Position numbers and translations under genes: made by a program. The notes under the pieces were generated by a model. It ran no database searches and was not told where the DNA came from. It saw only the letters and a program-made list of their open reading frames with translations. A stretch of DNA of 64,000 nt, from positions 39,729,795 to 39,793,794 of the forward strand of contig NC_092670.1 in NCBI RefSeq assembly GCF_964355755.1. Direction: 5' to 3'. Positions 45,701 through 55,981 of the stretch are shown piece by piece. How positions within the stretch are numbered: the first letter of the stretch is position 1; each line of letters opens with the position of its first letter. This DNA comes from Antedon mediterranea. Lineage: Eukaryota; Echinodermata; Crinoidea; Comatulida; Antedonidae.

Positions 45701-46772
45701 GACACACTTTAGTATTTAGCATGCCTATTGGTACAATAGTCTCACCAGAATATGTTTTCAACCTAATTGTAGTTTTCTGTAATGGTAACGACTGGAATGC
45801 TTTCTTGTAGGTCAACTCTGGAATCAGTGATACTGATGATCCAGTGTCCAATTCCATAGGGATTTTCTTTCCATTTATAGATGCAACCACTATAATTGGC
45901 TCCACTTTTGACTTATGATTTGCATATAGCATAGGTTCATAGTTGACTTCCTCTCCCTGTACATACTGTACATTCTTTTTAAGGTTACCAGTGTTAGGCT
46001 TTGACACATTATTGTCTTTCTTTTTCTTCATGCATACTTTTTCTAGATGTCCTTCCTTGGAACAGTAATTGCAAACAGTATGTATGTGCCTGCAGCGATC
46101 AGCTTTATGGCCTGTATTACCACATCTGTAACAGTGTGTAGATGCTTTACTTTGTTTATGACCTTGGTGTCTTTTAGATTGGTAATTTTTTGTAGTAAAC
46201 TTATTTACATTGCTCTCACCTGTAGTATTTGGTGTCCTTGTTTTCTGAAATTCTGTAGCATCACGACTTGCTGTTTCCATAGCTACAGCGGTTTTAATTG
46301 CATCATCTAATTTAAGGTCATGAACCGCCAGTAAACGTTTCTGAATGTTCTCTTGACGCAACCCGCAGACGAAAATGTCTCGCAGTGTCGAGGTCAAAGT
46401 GTTTCCGAAATTGCAATGAATGGCTAACCTTCGTAGTTCAGCAATGTATGAAGCAATGCTTTCCCCGCTATGCTGTTCTCTTTTGTAGAACCGAAATCGT
46501 TCAGCGATTTCCGATGGCTTTGGGCAAAGATGTGTCGTGAGCTTTGTAATTAAATCTGCGTAAGACAGTGTCGCTGGTTTCTCCGGTGAACACAAATTCT
46601 TTAGTAGCGTGTACGTTTTCGGTCCGATGAGTGCAAGCAATGCCGGTACCTTCCGATCATCATCGACCTTGTTGGCTACAAAATATTGATCTAACCGTTC
46701 GGTATACGAATCCCAAGCTTCTAAAGATGAATCAAATTCTTCCACCTTTCCTATTATAACTGCCATGCTCAT
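42795..46772 (-). CDS. Gag-pol polyprotein of the Ty3/gypsy element, intact
   Basis: A single frame of 1325 aa encodes the whole retrotransposition machinery. In order: Gag-like region (residues 1-200); two CCHC zinc knuckles near 215-250 (CYRCGNTGHKADRC, CNYCSKEGHLEKVC); aspartic protease with DTGSSVSLIP near 310; reverse transcriptase at about 420-640 with FTKIDLKQAYLQ, LPFGVASAP and catalytic CILDDMIISG (an LDD site where Y/F-x-DD is usual); RNase H with ACDASPYGLG and VTDHKPLV; integrase with an HHCC zinc finger (CKSCIGCQ) and DDE residues in HIDFAGPF, VSDNGPQF and the downstream Glu. The first ATG is at 46772; the open frame starts slightly upstream inside the primer-binding site. No stops or frameshifts were seen, so it may be active. 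Confidence 0.93.
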   Translation of the reverse strand: MSMAVIIGKVEEFDSSLEAWDSYTERLDQYFVANKVDDDRKVPALLALIGPKTYTLLKNLCSPEKPATLSYADLITKLTTHLCPKPSEIAERFRFYKREQHSGESIASYIAELRRLAIHCNFGNTLTSTLRDIFVCGLRQENIQKRLLAVHDLKLDDAIKTAVAMETASRDATEFQKTRTPNTTGESNVNKFTTKNYQSKRHQGHKQSKASTHCYRCGNTGHKADRCRHIHTVCNYCSKEGHLEKVCMKKKKDNNVSKPNTGNLKKNVQYVQGEEVNYEPMLYANHKSKVEPIIVVASINGKKIPMELDTGSSVSLIPELTYKKAFQSLPLQKTTIRLKTYSGETIVPIGMLNTKVCLNNHEEIAELLVVPLNGPALFGRDWLKKFKLDWHEIKAIDEAKATTKGLDEILEKHKAVFKDELGKLENIKASIYITENSKPQFHKPRNVPYSMRDKVEKELGRLQNQEIISPVKYSEWAAPIVPVQKKSGQVRICGDFKVTINPVMKVEQYPLPKIEDIFASLAGGQKFTKIDLKQAYLQMEVEDTSKELLTINTHKGLFRYNRLPFGVASAPAIWQRAMDQVLQNVPFTSCILDDMIISGKTTEEHLKNLDTVLERLEKYNLRVNREKCEFFKEDITYCGHVITEKGLQKSPDKIHAVINAPKPDNKQQMRSFLGLINYYRRFLPNLSSIVAPLNELLQNEKTWKWTNSCDEAFKAVKELITSDQVLCHYNPELTVKLACDASPYGLGSVLSHIMPDGKERPIAFASRSLTKAEKGYAQIDKEALGLYWGIQKFHTYLHGRHFTLVTDHKPLVSILHPQKSIPAMTAARLQRYALYLSGHTYDIEYRNTHAHGNADGLSRLPIPTDVIDYVDEASTFYTSQIERLPISSTEIRKETQKDQILSHVLDTVLKGTNKLPDQEAYTPYKRRLTELTCHQGCLMWGNRVLIPDRLRAAILNEIHDGHIGIVKMKNLARSYIWWPNIDCEIEQVCKSCIGCQQTSKMPKSAPVHPWEWPSAPWDRLHIDFAGPFMNSMFLIVVDAHSKWPEVYPMRSTTAQLTIEKLRIMFSQYGIPRQIVSDNGPQFKSEEFTDFMKANGIRHTTSSPYHPRTNGLAERFVQTFKLAIKQARGNSCCSLQQHLSTFLFKYRTTPHTLTKETPAKLLYGRNLRTRLDLLKPDLTATVLKGQDRMKFAKHCGTSIREFQPGQSVMVRDYRNTNQKWIPAQIQGKTGPLSYTVDTGLGTVWRRHADQLHPTMVNVTPTEIFTQDDHVPEILNPTDAPQSDNLTRNVNADTPVTTGSASLTQETAPIRRYPKRNNIRPPKRLDL

Positions 46773-46790
46773 CCTCGTCGCCAAAATTTA

Positions 46791-46919
46791 TGTTGTATAT
46801 AGTAAATTATAATGTAAAGTAAGGGCTCTAAACACAGCGTGTACAACTAAACATTTATTCAGAAGAGAGAGAACAATTATGGCACGCCAAAGGCGTCGTT
46901 ACAACATGCATATATAACA
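46791..46919 (-). repeat. 5' LTR of the Ty3/gypsy element
   Basis: 129 bp; on the element strand begins TGTTATATATGCATG and ends CAACA. It carries AATAAA at 46854-46859 and should contain the promoter. Confidence 0.93.
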
Positions 46920-46924
46920 TTATT

Positions 46925-49308
46925 GATCGGACTAATTTTAAAAGTCAGATCACAGAGTTGTTGTTTTAAATACGTCTAACCACTCATTGCAAAATATTCA
47001 ATATACATTATACTATATGATTTAATGATGATTGACAGTTAATAAAAAAAATGTTCAAGTATATAATGTACGTTGAGCAGCATAAAACGTAGTAACAAAA
47101 CGATCCAATACAGTAGAAAGATCGAGTTTTATTAGGAAATGTCAATCATGAACATTTACTACTTTATCTGATTGCACCTACTTATACCGGATCAAAATAC
47201 AATGCAAACATTGCTGTATAAAATAAATTAAAAAGGAGGGTGATAAAAAGACTTACTTAATACTAGCATGGAGATATGTTCACTATAATATCTGTGTTAT
47301 TAGCAATGAACATAATTGTGTCCCCAGCAAAATGATTGTACAATTTGTTGTTGAATATAGGACTACCATTTTAATGTCACATAGTATTTGTAATTCACTT
47401 TGACAAAAAATTGGATCGAAAGAAAAAATTATTTACCTGAAACAACTGTAGGCCTAATTTAAATCAAACTTAGTCATATTGGTTACCAACCAATGGGGTT
47501 TGGTTGAGTGGTAAAAAAAAACGTTGTCAAGCAAGCAAACTGGCAAAATAAAGTGAGTGTGGTAAATAAAAACAAAATTGAGAAAATTGAAACATAAATG
47601 ATTGTCATTTTTATGCATGAATGTAACGATGAAGGCAATGTAGGGAAAATTTGAATTATTGTAAATGACCAAAACGATTGAAAACAATCTTTTAATTTAC
47701 TGACGTAATTTAAAGATGTAGGCCTAGGCTTAGAAATGAAAATATAGCTTAAAATAGGCCATTTTGCAGTTTTAATCAAGTTACTCACGTCTTTCTCAGT
47801 TTTATTCAATTATTTCACTTATAAACAAACAAAGAAAACGTTTAATTTTAACCAAAAACCATTGTCTTACAGACAATTTAGGTAAGCCTATATTTTGCTT
47901 TAAATTACATTTTTTCAGTGAATTTTGTTTTCGATCCTGTTTTTGACCAAGTAAAAGTGAATAACTATTATGCGACATTAAAATGGCATATTAAAAAAAA
48001 CAGAAAAAAAACTAAAATATTTTTTTAGGAGAAAATATTATTATGTTTAAATATAAATGTTTAAATAATCAGTACTTTACATACACCATGGACCTATAAA
48101 TTAGATTTATATGTCCATGCATACACACAGAAAAGCCAGCGGCGATTTTTGCAAGCAAAGCGAGCAAAACTCGTTATCAAATTCTTTCACAGTCACGTGA
48201 TAGGGGTCTGGTTTCACTTTGAGCCCAGCAGTGAAAACCAACGGTTGAGTTGACGAAAACAAAGCAGCAGAATTTGGCAAAATGGAATAAAACAACTTGA
48301 TTTTAATTGTTATTGAATGGTTCTTCATTTAAAAACTTAAGTTAGGTTACGTTGAGGTAAGTTAATACTTAATCATATTATGTATTCCAAAGAATTTGAA
48401 GATATTGTTGATGTTGTTCTATGTTTGTTTGGCGTGGTGGATGCGTGAAGTTGGGAAGATGTTTATCCTCTGCTGCATCATCGTCTTATACCGGAAGTGA
48501 CATAATGCACTGTAGGCCTGCTGTATTTACATAATAATATGAATCTTATTTTCATGACAGAAATGGTTGAAACTTTAATTTAGGAATATTAACTGTGTTG
48601 TTAGCAATATATCTATCAAGATATCTAACATTGGTAGATCTGGCAAAAAAAACTATGTAAATATTATTAAATGTTGAAATGAATACTTTCTGTTGAACTG
48701 TTGTTGTTGTTTTGTTTGATAATAGACTATAGTATAATATGCTGTAGATATCTTTATTTTTCATTTGTTTATTGGATCGAATGCTACCAATAAGTATTAT
48801 TATACAATCATTAATAACAATATTGTAAATGTAATTACAACATTCAATGTGAATTCATCATTCCTAATACTTAGGGTATATTTTGTTTATTTCAACAGAT
48901 CAAACAAATGAAAGAAGAGAAATCACATCAGAACAAGAAAGAAACTTTTGCTTGTACTTTGAAATTAAGATAATACAGTACAGTACAGTACAGTAGTATA
49001 TGAGAAGTAAATGACCAATAGCATTGGTTGGTTGATTTGCCTTTGTTTATATTTGCTGGTCTTGCTTCAAAGTTATTCCCAATTCTCACAGTTCACCGAA
49101 CACTGGATAAAAACGATTAAGGAAGATAGTGATTTATGGAAAACGATATATTTAAATATTGGAAATATGTAAAAATTGAAATAGTAGAATTTTAAAAATG
49201 CAGAAACATTAGTTCAGTACAATTTAAAATAAAAAACAAAGAATAGTTTTGAAGAGTCCGGTTTGGTCATTTACATTGAACTTGTAAGTGACGTATACAT
49301 TGTTCATA
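46925..49308. other. Upstream region of SMO with MITE copies
   Basis: No gene was recognised. A MITE of the AAGATGTATTGTCCCC family is at 47709-48050, and a degraded inverted piece (ACCATTTTAATGTCACATAG) near 47368. A CAGTA microsatellite lies at about 48974-48993. SMO promoter elements could not be assigned. Confidence 0.4.
47709..48050. repeat. MITE of the AAGATGTATTGTCCCC family
   Basis: Starts TTTAAAGATGTA and holds ATAGGCCATTTTGCAGTTTT, TTCACTTATAAACAAAC, CATTGTCTTACAGACAA and TTAAAATGGCATATT. Confidence 0.75.
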
Positions 49309-52300
49309 ATGGAAGTTTCTTTAAATATGTCTGCTTTGTTGTTATTTTCACTTCTTCAACTAGTATCTATCACTTCATCTTTAAATATATCACTATTCAA
49401 TGAAGGACGTTGTAGTAAGACGGTTTCTAAATGTATCCCAGTTGAAGTACCGGATTGTTTGGGCAACTCTATTGGATTCTCGCACACATCCCTCGTTTTA
49501 GCCAATGACTCATCAAGTCAGGATGACATCCAGAAGCGTCTAAACCAATGGAAGGCCATCCAGTATGTTCCCAGATGCTGGGAAGTCATTCAGCCATTGC
49601 TCTGTTCAGTTTATCTTCCAAAGTGTGTGAATGGAACTGTGGAATTGCCAAGTATGGATATGTGCACCGTCACTAGACTGCCATGCAAAGTTGTGGAAAC
49701 TCAGCAAGGTTGGCCAGACTTTCTGAAATGTAAAACTGATAATTTTCCTGAAAGTTGTTCTGTAAGTTGACTTTGAAACATTTTATTTCAAAATGACTGT
49801 TGTACCATGAATCAATGAGGCCTTTTGTTCATTGATACTGTAATTATTTTATATTTTAATATGTTTTTCCATTTCTTGTTTTATAGAATTCATACAAAGA
49901 ACTGACTTTTAACAGTAGTGGTAAATGTGAACCTCCATTGGTAGCGACAGAAAACGAAAAAAGTTGGTACGAGGGTGTAGATGGTTGCGGAATACAATGT
50001 CAGAATCCTCTTTATTCTGAAAAGCAACACCAGAGTATGCATACATTCATAGCTGTGTTTGCATCCATTTGTGCCATCTGTACATTCTTTACTCTTGTAA
50101 GTACAAAAGCTGACGGTCTCTCAATGGCATCAAACAACAACCCCACTCCCCCTTTTTTTTTCCTGAATTGCTCTTTTTAAACCAGAGACTAGCAGCATGT
50201 TTTTTTTTTCTAGGTGACATTCTTTGCAGACTGGAAGAATTCCAGCAAGTATCCAGCATTGATTCTCTTCTATATGAATGGTTGTTTCTTTGTGGGTAGC
50301 ATTGGTTGGTTAGCGCAGTTCTCAAATGGCGGTAGAGAGGATATTGTCTGCAGAAAAGATGGAACAATGAGGCAATCTGAACCCAGGTAAACATTTGTTT
50401 TTTTCTGCTTATAGAGTAATCTGTACATATACTTTCTTCATACCTCGGCATTGGAATGGTAGCTAGTGGTTAACATGCTTGCCTTGTAATCCTGTTTAAT
50501 CCTGTTAGGATTGTGATTCATGATTCTTTCTACTCCACTAAGCCTCAAATGAGATTTAGTTTCTAAGCACTAGAAAGTATGGTTTGTCCATCCTGTAATT
50601 TGGCAAGTGTCTCTAGTCTTAGTATGAAAATTATTTATGGCATGTAATTTAAAATAATGGTTACAGTAATTAGAAACACCATTAAATGTTATCTTTCAGC
50701 GAGGGTGAGAACCTTTCTTGTGTCATTATCTTCATCATAGTGTACTACTTCCTCATGGCTGGTGTAATCTGGTTCGTCATGTTGGCATTCGCTTGGCATA
50801 TCTCCTTCAAGGCACTTGGAACTCCGGTAGATGCTTTGCATGGAAAGACCTCATATTTTCATCTTTTTTCTTGGAGTATACCTTTCTTTTTGGTGGTTGT
50901 CATCATGGCATTTAATCAGGTTTGTATTTTATTAATTGTTGCTGAAACCAGGGAGAGGTGAAACTAAAAGAACTATCAGCATATACAGTTATGAAACCAT
51001 ACTTTTATCAAGTGATATTTTAAAGTTAAATTGATTAATTTACAAGAAGTAAGCTGGATATACAGTAGTATTAACTGTTTATATTTAATAATTTAATGTT
51101 GAATTAAAATATTACCTCAAACCATACATTTTATTTTTATAGATTGATGGTGATTCTCTCTCTGGTATTTGTTTCGTTGGTTATAAGAATTTGAGCTACA
51201 GAGCAATATTCCTATTGGCACCAATTGGTATTGCTCTTTTTATCGGTGCATTCTTTCTAATAAATGGTATGTAAATCGACAATAACACTTATTATTATAA
51301 CTTTGTCATTTCAATTTGTTGGCACAGACATGCTGTTATTAAGTTGATACCTACATCAATACATTTTAACACATCCAATAGTAAGTAAATTAACATGCAG
51401 ATTGAATGAGAACAGTACTAAACCCATGTCTTGCATTTGGTGGTGGTTTAAAATAAAATTGAGTTAACCTCTGGATAAATTGAATGGCAAGCCCCTGAGG
51501 CCTCTGGTTTAGGAACCCTAAGTGGCCCTCCAACGCTGGAGGCCTTGGGCATTTTTATCCCTTTTCGACATATTTTAATGTATATCTTTTCCTGAGCACT
51601 GCTGGGGGGCCTCTGTGTTTAGCCAGTGAGCGCTCAGCCGTTATGCCACTGAAGTTAATAGATGCACATTGTGTTTAACATGTTTATTTGTGCTTTGAAG
51701 GTTTAATGACACTATGTGGTTTGCAGCGCGGAGGTCAAAGTTTACTAAATGAGAAAGCTGCAGCAAGAATTTCGAGAACAATTGTGAGAATTGGTAAGAT
51801 TTATTTTTATTGTATGTATGTTTTAAAGTTGCCAAATCTTGATGCATTCAGAAAATAGAAATAACAATTTTAAAATGTTACAGCCATTAAATGTGTTTTT
51901 ACTGTAACTGTTTATTAAACCTTAAAAAAACATATTTCTTTTGATAGTGTTATGAATCTTGTGTATTTGAATTAGGTGTGTTTGCGGTTTTGGCATTTAC
52001 GTTTATCTTTATGAGTTTTGCGTGTCATCTTTATGAGTTCACCAATCACAAAGCTTGGGAGAAAGGATTTAGAGATTTCATGGTGTAAGTAAATTTATAC
52101 TTGTTGTCACCTTGTTTAAAAATCTGGTTAGCATGCGATAGGCTTGGGTTCGAGCCTATCTGTACCTTACTGATTACAGTACAGCCTTAGGCAAGATACT
52201 TTACTCTCGCCTTTGGATGGGATGTAAAGCTGTTGTTCATGCGTACATCTAGTGAACGTTAAAGAAGCAGGGGATCATCTCTCGGTGTGCTTATCTGGTA

Positions 52301-54161
52301 GGCGCTGTACTGCTGGCTGTCGTGGAGGGCCTAATCCGAATTTCCTCAGTTAAGCTTGAGAACGAATAATTACATTTAACATTATTAATTAGGTGCGAAG
52401 CAAATGTCAGTTCATTGAGACTGAAGGAGGAGACTGGCACATTACCGCTGTGTTCAATGAGTTCCAAGCCAAACCTGACCGTTGTTATGCTCCACATATT
52501 CTCATTGTTTGGGGCTGGAATAGCCATGAGTATGTGGGTTTGGACACCATCAACAATTGCTATTTGGCGCAGAACTTGGCGAAGGTAAGTTGTTCTATAT
52601 CAGTCACAAAACGATATTTTGTATGGCAGTTTAAGGAGAATGGAACTTTAAAATCTTCATACATATAGACTTTACATATATTGTATATTATTTTCTGATT
52701 GGTTACAGAGTTACAAGACAACCAATCAACGAACCACAAAAATTGAAGAAGTGTCGCATGATAGCGAAAGCATTTGCCAAGAAGGACCAACTAAAAGGAG
52801 ACTATGATGATGCGGACGGGATGTCTGTCAGCTTTGAATCTGCATCGCATGATGACCCATTAGGTAAATCTTTCGTAATACAGTACTACTAGTACAATAT
52901 ACAATTAATGTTACAGAGCCAAAGCATAACAGCAATGAGCGCTCACTCGCTCACCCAGAGCATAAGCAGCCCCAGTGTAACTACCCACCGTTGGAGGGCC
53001 CCTTAGGAGCACTAAACTAGGCCTTTTCTTTCTGCATTACAGCACTGATCATTTATAATCTAAAAAAAGAATGTTTTAACTGTTTATATGAAGTGTTTTA
53101 TAAGTAGTTTTGTGACTGTGCAATTTGGTAATAGTCACTCTCATACTGTACATTTAAAAGTAACACATCCAAATGCCAACTTCAAGTCAATGGCTACCAG
53201 ATGTCTCTGCGAGACGGTTATTTGAACCAGTACCAGTTTTGGACAGAAAATTGCTTTTTCGTACTCCAGTTTCTATTTCGTATGTAAATTGTATTATTAC
53301 TGTAGACATGTCCAGGAGTCTCTCAAGACAGCATATTTACTATGACATTTGTTCCTTTCTTTCAATCCAAATACCACCTCACAACTGATATTGAAATCTT
53401 TTATCTAAACAGATATGCGGCTTGATATTCCTCCATCAAGTGTCACAGATGAAACATCGTCAGCAAATTGGGGTCACAATGTACCAACACGAATGTTAAC
53501 AAGAAGGGGTGCAGCTGTACCCGTACCCCTTATCTCTGCTATCTCTCAATCAAGTTCATCTGGTATTGGTAAGTTGTTATTTGTTGATGCTCGGTTGTCA
53601 ATTGCTGGGGGTGGAACACCACCAGGATACGAGAACACTCACAACATATTATTTAGGTGTTTGTTGAATAAAGAAAAAATATTGATATCTGCACCATTGT
53701 CACGGTGTCGGTTCTCCAAATGAATAATTTGAGCATTATGAGTGTCTATAATGAGTTTTAAAAAAAGCTAGAACTATTATTAGATCTGCATGCAATATTT
53801 GATATTTTTATAAAAGAATTCTTTTGCTTCAGATCCATCAATGTACAGAAGACAACACACAGGTCGCCGTAACAACCCGATCCAAGCAGAAGTCACGGTA
53901 GAACCACCGCCATCAAACCAACGAGGACCAAGTAGATTACAACGAAAGAAGCGACTTGCACCAGTTTACCATCGACCCAGTGGTCTCGAAACACCAATTG
54001 CGGACAAGCAGCTGTCCTTGCATGGAAATGGAATCAATCGATATGGCAGCTCCGTACAGGATGATCCACTCGGGTTACTGGCACAAAAAACAATCATCTG
54101 TGCCAAAACTTCCAGCAATTTCAAAGCAAAAGCGGGTTATGATGATACAGCAGCCATTTGA
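49309..54161 (+). CDS. SMO: Smoothened, Hedgehog pathway transducer (11 exons, complete)
   Basis: Class F 7TM receptor that carries the Hedgehog signal once Patched is inhibited. Exons: 49309-49761, 49887-50096, 50214-50386, 50700-50919, 51143-51266, 51701-51793, 51976-52084, 52393-52584, 52709-52863, 53413-53568, 53833-54161. All are GT-AG in phase, 737 aa (human 787). Signal peptide, then the cysteine-rich domain within residues 27-150 ([28 protein letters not shown]), the [17 protein letters not shown] linker, seven membrane segments (residues about 200-510; TM7 [18 protein letters not shown]) and the juxtamembrane [13 protein letters not shown]. The tail is short and ends in [10 protein letters not shown]. 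The first in-frame ATG (49309) precedes a good signal sequence. Introns contain SINE-like repeats. Confidence 0.96.
50455..50600 (+). repeat. Possible tRNA-derived SINE fragment in SMO intron 3
   Basis: TAGTGGTTAACATGCTTGCC resembles an A box with leader. The B box is poor (GGATTGTGATTC), so it may be an old copy. Confidence 0.35.
51485..51655. repeat. Interspersed repeat (GGCACTGCTCAGGGGCC family) in SMO intron 5
   Basis: CCTGAGGCCTCTGGTTTAGG, CTCCAACGCTGGAGGCCTTG and GCCGTTATGCCACTGAA match the copies at 30800-30985 and 32410-32575. It ends shortly before the exon 6 acceptor. Confidence 0.6.
52130..52345 (+). mobile_element. tRNA-derived SINE in SMO intron 7
   Basis: An A-box-like TGGTTAGCATGCG is followed by the B box GGTTCGAGCCT and then GGCAAGATACTTTACTCTCG, a body sequence resembling marine-invertebrate SINEs. 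It ends shortly before the exon 8 acceptor. Confidence 0.55.
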
Positions 54162-54520
54162 TATCGACTGTGAAGATCTTAGCCATAAAGATTGGTTTTA
54201 ATTTTTAATGTAAATACTAATGTATATTTTTTATTTTAGTGATAGGTATTCTACCATTTCAGTATTAAAGAATTGCTACTTCCACCAATATTGTAAGAAT
54301 TATTTGTATATTTTTATTTAAGTACAACTAGATTATTTAACATTTTAAGTGCATGTGCTTAATAGTTGTAAAAAAAATATTTCTTATTTTTAAAAGTTGT
54401 TTACTGTAAAGTGCTTAAGAGTGGTGCGGGTAACTTAAGATTGATGTTGCCAATTAACAAGTGTTTTGCTTATGTACTGTGTACTTAGATTAGTTCATAA
54501 GTAAATAATGTTATTAGTCA

Positions 54521-54526
54521 AATAAA
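54521..54526 (+). terminator. Poly(A) signal, probable SMO 3' end
   Basis: AATAAA 360 bases past the SMO stop is the first convincing canonical signal downstream on this strand. Confidence 0.55.
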
Positions 54527-55422
54527 ACACAATTAGTAGAACACAACTAATAAAGTTTGGATACCTGATGCCTTGATAAAGCACCAATTATATTCCGTTG
54601 TCTTTGTTTATTAAACCAGTACAGCACATTCGTTTGGTGTCACTGTCAAGTATGTGTCATAATGATTACTTTTAAGAAATAAAAAAAACAGTGCAGTTAA
54701 CAAAATCTTTGTGCTACGTAATTCAACCAATTTACTTTGACGACAACTTATCTTGTCCTAGATTCCCACTTCCAGCTAGCTACCATGAGTCTGACTCATC
54801 CGATCCTAGACTCCCACTTCCAGCTACTATACCACAATTAATCTTTTCTGAGACTCCATTCCAGCTACTGTACCACAACACAACTCATTACGTCCTAGAC
54901 TCCACTTCCAGCTACCACCGTAATTATCCTGTCCTTTCCTTAATTATTTAGGTAGTTGCAGCAATACTTGAATACTGCACTAGTTGGAACTATTTGTTTT
55001 AAATATTCTCATGACTTGACTGAATTCTTTAACTCATCTTCTTCACATCTTAACTTTTGTAATTTTTGGTGACATTTGCTTATCATCTTTGGTTGGTCAC
55101 TCAAAAAGAATATACTACTGTTGCCTAGCTGTTCGTACACCCTCTGTATAAAATCAATATATAATAATTATAATAATAATCAGTATCACTCCCATCAAAA
55201 TAAGGAAATGTTTTGAGATTTAATAAAACAAGAGCAATGGAAGTAAAGTAAAGTACAGTAAATAACTTAAAGCCCCCTTCCCTACGTTTTTTAGTGTTGT
55301 ATTAAAGTACAGTATTAAGTAAACTCTAAATTTATTTTAGGTAGATGGGTAAAAAGTGATTTAGAGTGCTTCAATTTGTTTCTCACTTTGTTAAGAGATA
55401 CAGGTACTGTATACCTGTCTTA
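54527..55422. other. Non-coding gap downstream of SMO
   Basis: Contains imperfect repeats of a CTAGACTCCCACTTCCAGCT motif at about 54757-54915, and at 55268-55300 a fragment matching the left end of the MITE that follows. No gene was recognised. Confidence 0.45.
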
Positions 55423-55981
55423 TTTAAAGCCCCTTCCCTACGTTTTTTAGATCTAATTTAAGATCACAAACTATATTTAATGTAAAAATAGCGGCACGCT
55501 ATAAATCCCAAAATGCATTGCGCGCGGATTGATATTTTTGTTTTTCACCTGTAATTCGCCCACTTTTCGATCGATCGTGAGGCCAAAACAAATGGAAGAC
55601 TCCTAACTTTTCAGCGAAAATACCGGGTTTTCCCCAATTTGTATCAACGGAGTCTGGCAAAGATAGAAAGACAATTAATGCAGCAACTTTACAACGTCAG
55701 GCTAGGTATATAGCTAGCGTACGATGTTCGTACGTTACCGATGTTTACCAGCTCGGCCTACAAAACTAATCCTAGCTAGGCTAGGCCTAAGACCGTCCAC
55801 GAGAGGTCGATCGCCGCGAGCTACTTAGGTAGTGAATTGTTTCTCACTTTTTATCATAATTTACCATAAAACGTATTAAGACAAGGAATGACATGGTATC
55901 ATGGTTTAATGTTTTTAAAGTGATATATATATGAATTATTTTCCAAAAAACGTCCAAATTTGCAGGGAAGGGGTCTTTAAC
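55423..55981. repeat. MITE-like element with TTAA flanks
   Basis: TTAAAGCCCCTTCCCTACGT at the left mirrors GCAGGGAAGGGGTCTTTAA at the right, with TTAA at both outer ends as for piggyBac or Kolobok-type target sites. About 560 bp, no coding frame. Confidence 0.6.

Larger units (their letters stand above)
38216..46919 (-). mobile_element. Ty3/gypsy LTR retrotransposon (Mag-like), complete, with nested insertions
   Basis: Two LTRs of 129 bp (38216-38344 and 46791-46919) appear identical, begin TG and end CA on the element strand, and are flanked by TTATT on both sides (38211-38215, 46920-46924). On the minus strand the primer-binding site TGGCGACGAGGATG follows the 5' LTR and overlaps the start of the coding region. 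A purine-rich tract (complement of 38345-38358) precedes the 3' LTR. Without the nested 4277-bp transposon and its 4-bp duplication the element is about 4.4 kb. Identical LTRs and an intact frame indicate recent insertion. Clade placement is from domain order and motifs, not a tree. Confidence 0.93.

Noticed and set aside
42748-46310. Plus-strand frames opposite gag-pol
   Set aside because: Shadow frames of the long minus-strand retrotransposon coding region.
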